Assembly: GCA_007570785.1 (NCBI GenBank)
Contig: ML660203.1
Span: 8,366,638-8,430,637, forward strand
DNA: 64,000 nt
Source: Antilocapra americana
Taxonomy: Eukaryota; Chordata; Mammalia; Artiodactyla; Antilocapridae
Direction of reading: 5' to 3'
The translations under genes and the position numbers were made by a program. Shown piece by piece: positions 37,123-48,585 of this stretch. Each line of letters opens with the position of its first letter. Positions within the stretch are counted from its first letter, which is position 1. The notes under the pieces are model-generated. The model did not search any database. It had not been told where the DNA came from and saw only the letters and a list, made by a program, of their open reading frames with translations.

Positions 37123-37248
37123 TTTTTTGTTTGTTTGTTTGGTTTTTGCCGCACCGAGTGCCTTGCAGGATCTTAGTTCCCGGAAGAGGGATTGAACCAG
37201 GGCCACACAGTCCAGGTAGTAACCACTGGACCACCAAGGAACTCCCTC
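37123..37248 (-). mobile_element. CHR-type SINE
   Basis: Antisense tRNA-derived SINE: tail (tttg)n at left, gatcttagttcccggaagag, and head ggaccaccaaggaactccc at right. Confidence 0.85.
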
Positions 37249-37494
37249 AAATTTAAATTACTCTTAATATTTGAAAGATTTTAAAGTAATGCCTTTCTGG
37301 AAGAAAGGCAAAGAATTTCAAATCTTACATTTATTATTAAGCATATAAATTAGATTCACATTTAGTATAACACAAATGAGTGTGTAAATGTATAGATTTC
37401 ATGACAGCTTATACTAAATAAGGTCACAAGCACACACTGTCAAAATACAGAATCGCTAAATATTCAACTGACTACCTTCTCTCCATTTGAAAGA

Positions 37495-37960
37495 GCCTAG
37501 TAAGAGACCTCTATTCATATAGTTCCCTCTTCTGGAATACCTAGTCCCCTGTGTTATTCATGGGGTAGTGCTATACATCCATCAAGATTCAGCTTAAACA
37601 TCACATCTCCCAGATTAAGGTGATCTTCAGGCAGGCTCTGATCTTCCATCACTGATGCTTATTAGCACAGTGTCTGCTACTCAGATCAACAGGACACTCT
37701 AATTGATCTGAGCAAAAAAGATACATGACCAGAGCTTCCACATCCATGTGTGCAGTGTCTTCTCACCATGCATGACCTAACTGCAGGAAGACAGTTTCAT
37801 TTAATCTCTACTATTTCCCTGAGTCTCTCACTAAAAAACCGTGTCTGCACATCCTTCTCCAGGAAACCATGCTCGACCCACAAATCTCTACAAGTGTCTT
37901 CATTCTTCCTCTGGGCTCATACACATCCAAGAAGCTCTGCTTTGGGAACTCCACAGCCTA
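37495..37960. mobile_element. L2-like LINE remnant(s)
   Basis: The text ttctggaatacctagtcccc, atccatcaagattcagctta and acatcacatctcccag is characteristic of L2 3' regions. Diverged. Confidence 0.5.
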
Positions 37961-38310
37961 TCTTCTCCACACACATGAAGGAAGAAGGCTACAGACCACC
38001 CAGGTTTACCAAAGGAACATTTCCCGGGTCCCAAACCATATCATCAATAGACCCTCAAGACATTTGATTCCATAAATTGTTTTTGGCTAAATTCTCCAAC
38101 AAGGCCATGTCTTCCTCTCTTAGGCTGCCATAGTTCACAATATAGCATAGTCCAGAAAAGGGATATCCTACAAGTCCCCTTTGGCCTTCATGGATATTTA
38201 GGAAACACCAGAATTTACTCACACTAATTCCCTCATCCACTACTTTACCTCTTTCAATTAATGTTAAGTCAAATTTTATAAAATAAGCAACTTTTTAAAG
38301 ATGAATGTTG

Positions 38311-38580
38311 GGGACTTCCCTGGTGGTCCAGTGGTAAAAGAATCTGCCAGCCAATGCAGTGCACATGGGTTCAATCCCTGGTCCAGGAAGATCCCACATG
38401 CTGCAGGGCAACTAAGCCCATGAGTTGTAACTACTGATGCCCAAGCTCCTTAGAGCCTGTGCTCTGCAACAAGAGGAGCCACCACAATGAGAACCCCGAG
38501 CACAGCAACTCTGCTCATCCAAACTAGAGAAAGTCCATGTGCAGCAACGAAAATCCAGCACAGTCAAAAATGAATAATTT
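38311..38580 (+). mobile_element. CHR-2-type SINE
   Basis: Sense copy with head gggacttccctggtggtcca, then catgctgcagggcaactaag, tagagcctgtgctctgcaac and tail gcacagtcaaaaatgaataa. Confidence 0.88.
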
Positions 38581-38589
38581 CATTATTAC

Positions 38590-39300
38590 GAAAAACAATG
38601 AATAAAAGTAAAAGACAAGTGACAGACCAAGAGAAAATACAGTACAATATATATAAAAGACAAAGGATCCGTATCAATAATATGCAAAGGAAACTTGGCA
38701 AATCAATAAAAAAAACCAAATAATTCTACAGGAAGTGGACAAAGACTATGAAAAGACAATTGACAAAAAATAGACTAAAATATTCAATAAAACATGAAAA
38801 ACTGTTCAACCTCATTTTAAAAAAACACAACTTAAAAAGTAAAACCTTGTTTCCAATGTTAACCTACATTAAAGAAAATTCAAAAGATGAGTAGTATCCA
38901 CAGATACAAGAATGTAGGGAAAACATGTAAAAACACTCTGTACTGTACCACACTCTTGATCATAATATAAAGCAGAATGTTCTTTTTATGAAGGATGATT
39001 TGTCAATGGAATTTAAAACATGCATTCCGTTGAATCTAGCAATCATACTTATAAAAACGTATCCTACAGGGCTCTTAATAAGCATTTGAGGATTACCATA
39101 TTAATGTTTGAAATACTTTGCTATTGCTCAGTAATAATCTAAATATCCATCAAAAGACATTTATCAGAAACATAATATTATGAAATTACAATTCTTTTTT
39201 CGCATTACCAATAACACCCAAATAGCTATTAAAGCAATACGCAATCATGATACTTATCTTCTGTGTAGTCATGAATATGTGCAACTACCTAAACTACGTG
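38590..39300 (+). mobile_element. Old L1 (ORF2/3' region)
   Basis: The phrases aaaagacaaaggatccgtat, ggacaaagactatgaaaaga and aagactgttc-type text near 38800 resemble the far end of L1 ORF2. Not coding. Confidence 0.5.
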
Positions 39301-41649
39301 GCTATTAACATAGGTAGCGTTTTTCTCTGTCAGTAATGGTAGAAGACCTCACATGGAAACAACCTTTCGATTACAACCATTATAAACTCTGGGGAAAAAA
39401 TACAAAAGAAAAAATATCTAAAGGCACTGAAGAGCAACAAAGAGAGACAGAAATACGAGTCAGACATTTGAAATAAACTTTTCATCTAAAGGTGGGCTAC
39501 AGTAAGAAGCAGTGCACAGCTAAAACCCTTTAGTCTTATTGGCTGAAGAAACAGAAGACAAAGTTCAGTGCAATGACAACAGCTAGAAAGTGAGGAGTAA
39601 AATCTTAGACAGAAGACAGCCACAAAAGGGTGGCCTCATTTGATACATTTAAATTCTGTCTGATCTCTGACTGACCTCCGAACCTACAGAATTCCAAGAA
39701 GACCAACTAAAGCTCAAAGACTGAACAGAGGTTTCAGATTCTGCCCACTGTAGGAGAAAAGAAAAACATAAAACAGAAACATACTGCAACAAATTCAATA
39801 AAGATTTTTATTACTAAAAAAAAAAAGGTCCACATCAAGAAACTGGAGTTTTGAGTTCAAATACATTTCCCTTTAAAACAAAGAAATCATTATTCTTCAG
39901 AGGAACATAATGCAATCCAAACTACAACCTATCACTCACAATGCAGAGGATATAATCCAATACATTAGAGATATAAAGAAATGGGAAAGTGTCACCTAGA
40001 GTGAAAAGTCAGTCAATGGCGATTAACTTCAGAACAATCTAGATGTTGTTAGATAGGTATTTTTAAAAAGCTATTAAAAGTATGCTCATGATGAGTAAAC
40101 AGACTGAAAATCTCAGCAGAGAATCTAGGGGAATAAAAGGAATATTGCAGAACTAAAAAGTACTAGAAATAAAAAAATTCACTGGATGGGGTTAAAAGCA
40201 GACTGGAGTTGAGAAAAGCATTTGAAAATAGATTGAAAATTTTTCAGTCTGAAAATGAAGGGGGAAACCTGAACAAAAACATAAAAATCCACAGAGTTCC
40301 AGTGACCTGTGGGACAGTTTCTAAAAGTCTCACATAAATTTGATGATATAAATAAGTTTTCATATTCAAGCTCAGTAAGTTTCAAGCAAGTTACATATAA
40401 CACTAAAACAAATTTTAACACTGTCATAGTCAACTGCTAAAAACCAAAGACAAAGAAGAAAATCTTGAAAGCAATCAGAAAGAAAACAACACATTACAGC
40501 CAGGGAAAACAACAATAAGAAGGATCACTAACTTCCTTTCAGAAACAATAGAGGACCATGAATAACATCTTTAAAGTTATTATAAAGAAGCGATACTTGG
40601 AAGTATTTAAAGAAAGAAAAACTGTAAACCCACAATTCTATATCGAGTGAAAATATCCTTTAAGAATGGAAGTTAAATAAAGTCATGTTCAAATAAACAG
40701 AAACCAAGAGAATGTGTCACCAGGAAACCTGCCCTATAGGAAAAAAAAAAAAAAACATGAAAGGAAAATTTAACATGAAAAGAACTCTTCAAGCAGAAAT
40801 AAAGAAGGGAGGTTCAAGAGGGAGGGGACATGCATACAACTATGGCTGATTCATGTCGATATATGGCAGAAACCAACACAATATTGTAAAGCAATTATTC
40901 TCCAATTAAAAATAAATAAATTAAAAAACAAAAGATGTGAAGAATACTGGATATGGTAAATACATGTGTAAATCACCATCTCTTTTGTTTTATCTTCTTT
41001 AAAATACATGAGCAAAAATTATAATACTATACTGTCAACTTTATAGCATACGTAGATTCAATTCATTTGATAACTAGAGCATCAAAAGGGGGTGTTAATG
41101 GATTACACAACACCTTACATAAGATGGTTCAATATTAACTACAAGTAAAATGTGAAAAGTACATATATACATTGTAATGCCTAGAGTAACCTCTAAATCA
41201 AATGCTAATAAGTATAGCTTAAAGCTAATAGATGAATTAAAATTGGATTTTAAAAAGTCAATTAAACTGAAAAAACAGGAAAGAAGGAAAAGAACAAAAC
41301 ACAGGATCATCACACAACAAAAAGCAAAATGGCAGACCTCACTGCAATCGTATCAGTAATTTCATTTAATGTAACTAAACATTGCAGTTAAAATCCAAAC
41401 CCAACTATCTATAAAAGACACAGTCTTAACTTAAAGGCATAGCTATAATGAAAGAAAAGAGACAGAAATAGATATACCATGTATATAGAAAGCAAAAGAA
41501 AGGTGGAGTACCTGTTCTAATATCAGAAAAAGGACATGAAAATTAAGTCAATTTTCATATTCAAACGCAGTGACTCTCAAGCAGGTTAAATACAAAACTA
41601 AAACAAATTTAAACACAGGATAGTGTGACGGTCAAGAAAAAGACTACCA

Positions 41650-41929
41650 ACAAAAGGAACGCAGATGTATAGAATAGACTTGTGGACTTTGCGGATGAGG
41701 GTAAGGGTGGGATGAGATGGGAGAAGGGCATTGAAGCATGTTAATTGTCATGTGTCTAATCAATCGCCAGCCCAGGATTGATGCTCGGGACTGGTGCAGC
41801 GATATTTCCCGGGGGGGAGGGAGGAGGGAGGGGGGACCCGGAGGGGAAGCATATGTAAACCCATGGTGATATCATAACAATGTATGGCTAAAACAATAAT
41901 TAAAAAAAAAAAACAAAAAAAACAAAAAA
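41650..41929 (+). mobile_element. Young ruminant L1 3' end, copy B
   Basis: A 3'-terminal fragment of the same L1 subfamily as 9184-9552, with about 11 substitutions over some 265 aligned bases by eye. Target duplications aagaaaaagactacca lie at 41634-41649 and 41930-41945. It sits in the 18.6 kb PHF20 intron. Confidence 0.88.
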
Positions 41930-41994
41930 AAGAAAAAGACTACCACCAAAGATACAGTGATATTTCACATTATAACGAGGGCAATTCATGGTTA

Positions 41995-42080
41995 GGATTT
42001 GGGGCTTTCACTGCTGGGGCCCAGGTTCAATTCCTGGTCAGGGAACATTCCATAAGCCTTACGGCCAAAACAAAACACAA
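41995..42080 (+). mobile_element. CHR-type SINE fragment
   Basis: The partial tRNA-derived SINE includes tttcactgctggggcccagg, ttcaattcctggtcagggaa and ccttacggccaaaac. The 5' head is missing or diverged. Confidence 0.65.
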
Positions 42081-42423
42081 AGCGGGACAATTCATTAGGA
42101 GGACGTAGCAATTAAAAATATGCATGCAAATAAAAACAAAACTTCCAAACACATGGATCAAGACTGCCAGAATTAAAGGGAGAAAAAGATAAATCCACAA
42201 TCACCCACCTCTTAGTAACTGGTAGAAACAGATACACACACAGAAAAAACAAAACGAAACCAGTGGCAACATATCAGAAAAACTCCATCAACCACCCTGA
42301 CTTAACTGACAGATTTACAACCACGGCAGAACACACAATTTTTTCAAATGCATACAGAATATTCATTAAGACAGATCATATGCTGGACCATAAAAAGCGG
42401 CACAGCAAATGTATAAAGATTGG

Positions 42424-42552
42424 GGTAATTCCCTGGCAGTCCAGTGGTTAAGATTCCATGCTTTCACTGCAGAGGGTGGGGTTTGATCCCTGGTAGGGGA
42501 ACTAAAAGCTTTCATGTCCTGTGGCATGGCCAAAAATAAAAACAAATAAAGA
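42424..42552 (+). mobile_element. CHR-type SINE
   Basis: Head attccctggcagtccagtgg, B-box region gtttgatccctggtagggga, end gtggcatggccaaaaataaa. Confidence 0.85.
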
Positions 42553-43152
42553 CTGAAATCCTATAGAGTATGTTCTTTGACTATCATGGAATTATATCAG
42601 AAATCAGTAACAATAAGGTATCTATAAAAAATCCAACACTTGGAAATGAAACATTTCTAAGTAACACACAGTCAACAAACAGATCATAGATATTCTGAAC
42701 TGAATGAAAACGAAAATACAACATATCAAAATTTGTAGGATGCAGCTAAAGCAGTGCTTACTAGAAAATTGTATAACTTTAAATGCTCATATTAGGCAAA
42801 AGATCTAAAATTAATGACCTATATTTCTAGAAACACTTAAAAAAAGAAAGCAAGATCAAAACAGAAATCAATGACATTTTTTTTAAATAGAGAAAACTAA
42901 AGCAAAAGGTTAGTTCTTTGAAATTATTTACAAAACTGATAAATCCTCAGTAAATCAAGAAAAGAGAGGAAGCACAAATTAGCAATATCAGACAAGCATG
43001 TAGCATTTTTTTAAGTATATAGCATCAAAATAAGAAACTGTTATTAATAAAGGGTGAAAAAAAATTAGGAAAGTTCATTTTTTTAGTTCACAATCAAAGC
43101 AGAAGCAAAAGTACATTTTTTTAAGCAGATTATGTTAACTCTAAATATGAAC

Positions 43153-43332
43153 CTGCCACAGCAGAAATCTCTTGTAATTCAGCAAGGGGAGAAGCCGGTT
43201 CTGTTTTCATAGTGTTTTCTCCCATTGACTTGCAGTTCAACTCCAAGCCTGCAGACCCCAATCCATCCCCAATGGAGTGGCAAGTTAGTGTGGATGAGAC
43301 CTGGCCAGCTTCCAAAGGAGATTTCAACTGAC
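43153..43332 (-). CDS. PHF20: PHF20 coding exon with atypical splice donor
   Basis: The 180-nt exon encodes about residues 370-429: GQLKSPLEAGQVSSTLTCHS to SPLAELQEISAVA. It is linker sequence without a domain I recognise. The acceptor is strong (tttttcttctag/GTCAG). The donor is GCAG/gttcat, which lacks the usual A or G at +3, A at +4 and G at +5 seen at most of the other ten donors. The in-frame join to (V)TNAFKRTNDF at 24557 supports this boundary. The exon is phase 1-1. Confidence 0.92.
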
Positions 43333-43861
43333 CTAGAAGAAAAAGAGAAAGATTGGGGAACATATACAGGTATTTAGTCTGAGAACCGAAAGTCCCACCA
43401 AAGACTGATAAAATCAGGGTCTTTTTAGAGAAAGCCATTCACTTCACAGCATACAAGAATACATTCACAGGTTGCAGCACGCATAGTCAGGGTTGTAAGC
43501 ATATCAAAGAAAAACACTAATAAGAAGCTAAAGTGAAGGGAGGATCTACTGGAAATATTAACAAAAAGGCAGAGGCACTAAAGTAAGATGGCATCAGAAA
43601 GACAGAAGAACAAGGCTCTTTAGCACTGTACCTCCAATCCAACATTCACATACACAAGCAAAATCAATCACAAATGCACACAAAAGTTTGTCTGTGAATC
43701 TTCAGTGAAAAATAATATGAGAAACACTGCAACCAAATCAATATCTTAATTTCAAGACAATCTAAAATTGTGTAAAGCAGTACACAATGACTGATTTAGA
43801 CTGGTTCTCACCAGACAGGCAGCAGGTTGGCAAGACAATTCTAGAACAGACTCTGACTCAC

Positions 43862-44050
43862 CTTCTTCTGATTCCTTGGTATTGGATGAAGTGTTTTGCA
43901 AAGGATCAGTATTAACCGTATCAGCCAAATCTGATACAACCAAGTCAGGATCTAGAATTTCGTGGGTCCCATTAGTGGACAGCCTGGAAGACCGTCTCCT
44001 TGATAAGTCTTTGTCAGTGTTTTCCGAGTAGTTTTTTGACTTTTCCTGGG
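43862..44050 (-). CDS. PHF20: PHF20 coding exon: Ser/acidic linker
   Basis: The 189-nt exon encodes about residues 307-369: QEKSKNYSENTDKDLSRRRS, then SRLSTNGTHEILDPDLVVSD and on to TKESEE. The composition is Ser, Asp and Glu rich with no folded domain I recognise, so it is probably a disordered linker between the AT-hook and the zinc finger. The acceptor is ggtttatag/CCCAGG and the donor is GAAG/gtgagt. It is phase 1 at both ends. A Bov-tA SINE (44119-44336) sits only about 70 nt upstream of its acceptor. Confidence 0.95.
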
Positions 44051-44118
44051 CTATAAACCATTAAGAGAGTTATAGTCAAGAGATAAGAAGAAATAACTCT
44101 GCTACTACAGATTTCTGG

Positions 44119-44336
44119 GGCTTCCCATGTGGTGCTAGTGGTAAAGAACCTGCCTACCAATGCAGGAGACGTAAGAGACACAGGTTCGATACCTGGGTTG
44201 AGAAGATCTCCTGGAGGAGGAAATGGCAACCCACTCCAATATTCTTGCCTGGAGAATCCCATGGACAGAGGAGCCTGGGGGGCTACAGCCCACGGAATCA
44301 CAAAGAGTCAGACACTACTGAACTGAATTAGCACAC
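44119..44336 (+). mobile_element. Bov-tA SINE with 12-bp target duplication
   Basis: Sense Bov-tA with flanking acagatttctgg at 44107-44118 and 44337-44348. It lies just upstream (in transcript sense) of the acceptor of the PHF20 exon 43862-44050, in antisense to the gene. Confidence 0.92.
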
Positions 44337-44654
44337 ACAGATTTCTGGACTGGCTGCCTTGATAAGGGCTTCAAATAGACTTCTGGCATAAATGATGAAA
44401 GGAAATACCTTATCCTGGCTTATAGTTTTAAATAAAGGCATAGACTTTCTGCCAGGACATAATTTTCCTAATTTAAGAATTTGTGACCTGAAAATATGTG
44501 GGCAAGGCCACATCCCAATCTTGACAAGTTCTATTTTGGGGCTTTCCAACATAAAAATGTACGTACTAACAACACCCCAAGACAATAAGATTTACAGAGC
44601 CTTAGAGCCATCACAAGTCCTTTCTGGAACCAATAGGGTATTTTTTAAAAAATC

Positions 44655-44830
44655 AATAAATAGCATTTTTTTAATGGAAGTATAGTCGGTTTACAATGTT
44701 GTGATAGTGTCAGGTGTGCACGAATATATAGGCTCATGCACATATACATGCTCTTTTTCGGACTCTTCCACTAGGTTACTTTAAAATATCGAATATAGCT
44801 CCCCATGCTACAGTAAGATCAATAAATATA
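44655..44830 (-). mobile_element. L1 3' end
   Basis: Reverse-complement L1 tail: ttttaatggaagtatagtcg, tttacaatgttgtgatagtg and tatagctccccatgctacag. Confidence 0.7.
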
Positions 44831-45130
44831 TATTTAAAGCTTCACACAGCATATGAAATCCATCACTTCCTAAGCCATTAAATTTTCAGTGCAATCCAAA
44901 TCAGATGGGTATAGAAATGGTATTACTGTACTCAACATTAACATATCTTGTGCTTTGGGATTTATTTTCCCTCTAGCAAAACTCCTCTGATCCAAACACA
45001 TCCCACTCACACTAGCCCCTGTGATCAACAAGCAGTAGAGTCTATAAGGCCCAGGGGACAACATGGACACAGGGGAGGTAACCCAACGGTTGTCAAGTTC
45101 CAGCCACACAAACACAAATGGAAGACTCAC

Positions 45131-45244
45131 ATGAATTTTTGTCAAGCCGAGGACGTTTTAGCGGGACTTCACTTCCTTTTGATATTTTCCGTCTTCTCAA
45201 TTCCAATGTTATTGGTTGCAAAGTTTGAGAGTTTGAATCCACAG
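45131..45244 (-). CDS. PHF20: PHF20 coding exon: basic linker segment
   Basis: The 114-nt exon encodes (A)VDSNSQTLQPITLELRRRKI to RPRLDKNS, about residues 269-306. It is rich in Arg and Lys (LELRRRK, PLKRPR) and may contribute a nuclear localisation signal; that role is inference. The acceptor is acattgtag/CTGTGG and the donor is TCAT/gtgagt. It starts and ends in phase 1 and is a multiple of three, so skipping it would keep the reading frame. Confidence 0.95.
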
Positions 45245-45324
45245 CTACAATGTATATAAAACCACACACACAAAAAAAGATATGTAATTTTTTATTTACC
45301 AATTCTCATGCTGTATACAAATAA

Positions 45325-45375
45325 AACATATGTGTGTGTATACATACATATATATATACACACACATTCACACAA
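45325..45375. repeat. Mixed TG/TA/CA microsatellite
   Basis: Alternating tgtgtgtata, catatatatata and cacacacat runs form a short dinucleotide tract upstream of the basic-linker exon. Confidence 0.85.
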
Positions 45376-46004
45376 ATCGTTGCATGATAAATAAACCCTG
45401 AAAGGGCATTCTTGCTTAAGCCAAAAGGAGTAAAAAGTGAAATGGGTGAGAGATTACTTCCTTACAAGAAATGCTGACACCCTGCGGACTGACCTCTGAA
45501 TCTTTGTGATCTTTCCTATGACCCAGCTCTAGCCATATACTGATCTCCTGAAACCCACTCCTTAAATATCCTAATATGACTCCTTTAAAATATGAGAGTA
45601 CAAAGGTAACAGTAAAGTCATTTTTATAACCATCAAATCTTCTCATCAAAATTTGGCTTATCCAATACTCAGGAAATCCACCATGCAGACTAATTCTTAA
45701 AATGTTGTACCCTGGGACTAAAGCTTGATTATTATTTTCAAGCTCTATTTGCTGAACCGGTTAGCTTGGCACTGGTCCTAGTTTTGAGGGACCAAAGAGA
45801 ACGTCAACATTTACAACCTCTTAAAAACAATTCCAGAAAAATCTCAGGAGACCACGCTATTTGATAGCCAGTGTTCCAGACAAGGCTGCTTAACACTGGC
45901 AAATCCAGCACTGACATAATTTTAGCAGTGCAGAAGCTAAACCCTTAGATAGTACTCACTTTTTATTTTTTAAACCTAACACTTAAGAAGTTCTCTCCCA
46001 TCAG

Positions 46005-46200
46005 GAAAGATAAGAATCCAAAAGGCAGGCAAAAGAAAAAAAACAAAAGAAAAGAAATTGGAAAGCTTGAGGGAAAGGTAGGGCTAGGGGGTCTGATGAA
46101 GGTTGAAATGAGAGAAGGCAGCAGCCAGGGGAAAGAAGAGAGGGAAGTGTGAAGGAAATGGGAGGGGAAGAAGGAGGGGAGAGAGAAGACTCCTCTAAGA
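46005..46200. repeat. Purine-rich (A/G) tract
   Basis: The + strand is almost entirely A and G across this stretch, with blocks such as ggggaaagaagagagggaag. No repeat family is evident. Confidence 0.7.
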
Positions 46201-46564
46201 CCAGAAGCTTCAGATCTGCCATGTCAAATGTACAAAGGACAGAAGGTTGAGCTTTGAGGAGGCAAACCTGATGAGAATGCTGATCTCTTTGGTTCTTTGT
46301 GTGTTCAAGCTTCTCAATGTGTCAACATTACTTTGTTCCAAGGGTGGGAACTTAGAGATCACACACATTCCACATTAAATACAAACAATCCTCCCTAAAT
46401 AGCTCAGATCTGGTTCCAATAAGGTCTGTATAATCTAGCAAGCTCAAGCCTTCACCATGTCAAAGAACTTATTGCAACCAATTTTTAAAGGGGATTAGAA
46501 GTATATGGAATACTGGCAAACCTTCACTTTGATACCATATACAAACCGGGGCTAACCACACAGA

Positions 46565-46735
46565 AATTCAATGTTTCCCAACAAGGAATTCTTTTTACAG
46601 TAAGAATCATCTGGGAAGGTTGTTAATAATTAGTATTCCCAGATCCTGCTCCAAAGATTCTAACTGGAGAGGAACAGCTCAGGCAAATGTTAACAGTAAG
46701 CTTGGAAAACCCCAGTTCTCTACTAAATTTGAGCC
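46565..46735 (+). mobile_element. MER5-like DNA transposon remnant
   Basis: The phrases aatcatctgggaaggttgtt, agatcctgctccaaagattc and taagcttggaaaaccc match the layout of MER5-type elements, diverged. Confidence 0.45.
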
Positions 46736-47287
46736 CACCTGGTGAAACATCCTACACTTAATACAAGCAATAAACTGAATGCCCCATTTTTAATCTGGGT
46801 GAAGTAAGGTGGCTTCAGAGAAGCAGTCTGCAGACTAGAATGCAAGTATCCCAGTCCACAGTCTCCAGAGAGTACAACCTACTGTAAGAGTAACCAAAGG
46901 GGAATCTGTTTCAGAACACTCAAGTCCCACACACTTACTCTCTTCCCTAAACTATGGTGAGGACATATCAAATTTATGCCTGTTCACACTGTCTACCTTT
47001 CCTTGAATAAGTGCCCTTCTCCCACTTACACAAAAAGTCCTGCTTACTTACATCCCACCTTGTAATACGGTACACTGTCCAGAGGTTTAAGACATCTAGA
47101 CCTTCTCAACAGGGGTTCCTCATTTGAAAACAGAACAAAGGTTATTTTCTTAATTCTCCCAAGAGTGGTTTATAACTAGTACCACCACCAATTGGCAGAA
47201 GTCAATTCATTACAGGTCTCAGATGCCTTGGGCATTAGAGCTTAATTCTCTCTTGGAATCCTGCTGAGAGAGCCAGTGAATTTAGAC

Positions 47288-47933
47288 CACTGCTGTCCAA
47301 TAGAAATATGAGAGCCACAAATGGAAGCCACATAGATAATTTTAAATTTTCAGTTGTCAGTTGAAAAAGTTAAAAAAGTGGAATTAATTTCAACTTATAT
47401 TTTATATCTATGTTAAATATATAAAATAGCTACATATTTATATTAAATAGATGAATTACATTGTATATAGGTTTTTGATTTATATTTATATAAAATATTC
47501 TGTAAATATAAAAAGTAACATTTATATACTTAAATATGAATATTTAATTCATATTTTTAACCCAATACATCCAAAAATATCATTTCAATATGTAATCAAT
47601 ATTTTTAAACTACTGAGATATTCTATATTTATGGGTGGGGTTTTTTTATTGCTGTTGTTTAGTACTAATTGAAATCCAGAGTGTGTTTTATGGGTTTTGT
47701 TTGTTTCTTGTTTATTTGGCAATGCCATGTGGCTTGTGGGATCTTAGTTTCCAGACGAGGGGTTGAACCCAGACTCTGGGCAGTGAAAGCACAGAGTCCT
47801 AACCACTAGGCAGCCAGGAAATTCCCTTCAGTGTGTGTTTCAGAGTTACGGCCCATCTCAATTCAGAATAGCCACATTTCAAGTGCTCAACAACCACGAG
47901 TAGCTAGCAGCTACCATACTGGACAGCACAAGT
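47288..47933 (+). mobile_element. MER3 DNA transposon, split by a CHR-type SINE
   Basis: Starts ctgctgtccaatagaaatat and ends accatactggacagcaca, with the diagnostic catttcaatatgtaatcaat and gccacatttcaagtgctcaa. An antisense tRNA-derived SINE interrupts it at about 47690-47826. Confidence 0.88.
47690..47826 (-). mobile_element. CHR-type SINE inside MER3
   Basis: Antisense SINE with gggatcttagtttccagacg, gttgaacccagactctgg and head ccaggaaattccc. The MER3 text resumes directly after it, with a partial repeat of agtgtgtttt at the junctions. Confidence 0.82.
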
Positions 47934-48244
47934 CTAGGCCCCAGTTAGGCATAGGTACAATGTTGAGCTCTTTGAGAATGAAAACAACCACTGAAAGGGG
48001 AAGTGCCTTATTTCAACTGGGAAGAAATCAAACCATCATCCAATTTCATACCTTAAAATTAGGACTAAGATGTAAGAAGGCTGCCTACTGGGAATGAGCA
48101 CTAATACATTTATTTGAAGTAAATAAGAGTTTTTCCACAAAAATTACATATGATGTTGCTGTCCGGATTAGTAGATAAGACTGGCTTTGCATTCTACATC
48201 ATTAAGGGGACAACAAATGGGTTGATGCTATAGTTCCACAGTTT

Positions 48245-48585
48245 TTTATATTTTGTTTTGTTATTAACTTTTTATTTTGTATTGTGGTACAGTCAATTAG
48301 GGCTTTCCTACGTGGCTCAGTAGTAAAGAAATGTGCCTGCAATGCAGAAGACATGGGTTCAATTCCTGAGTCGGGAAGATTCCCTGGAGAAGGAAATGGC
48401 AACCCACTCCAGTATTCATGCCTGGGAAATCCCACAGACAGAGGAGCCTGGTGGGCTACAGTCCATGGGGTCACAAAAGAGTTGGACACGACAGTGACTA
48501 AACAACAGCAATAAACATAGCTGATTAACAACGTTGTGACAGTTTGAGATGGACAGAGAAGAGATTTAGCCATACATACTGTAGT
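48245..48585 (-). mobile_element. L1 3' end interrupted by a Bov-tA
   Basis: 48245-48298 and 48506-48585 are pieces of one reverse-complement L1 tail (ttgtattgtggtacagtcaa, then acatagctgattaacaacgt). The SINE at 48299-48505 separates them. Confidence 0.72.
48299..48505 (+). mobile_element. Bov-tA SINE
   Basis: Sense Bov-tA: head gggctttcctacgtggctca, body atggcaacccactccagtat, end gttggacacgacagtgacta. Confidence 0.9.

Larger units (their letters stand above)
40150..43060 (+). mobile_element. Old L1 body with later insertions
   Basis: Sense L1 ORF2-type text includes atatcagaaaaaggacatga, cagatcatatgctggaccat, gactatcatggaattatatc and tgcagctaaagcagtgctta. Later elements interrupt it: an L1 tail at 40830-40925, the young L1 3' end at 41650-41929, a CHR fragment at 41995-42080 and a CHR SINE at 42424-42552. 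Confidence 0.65.
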
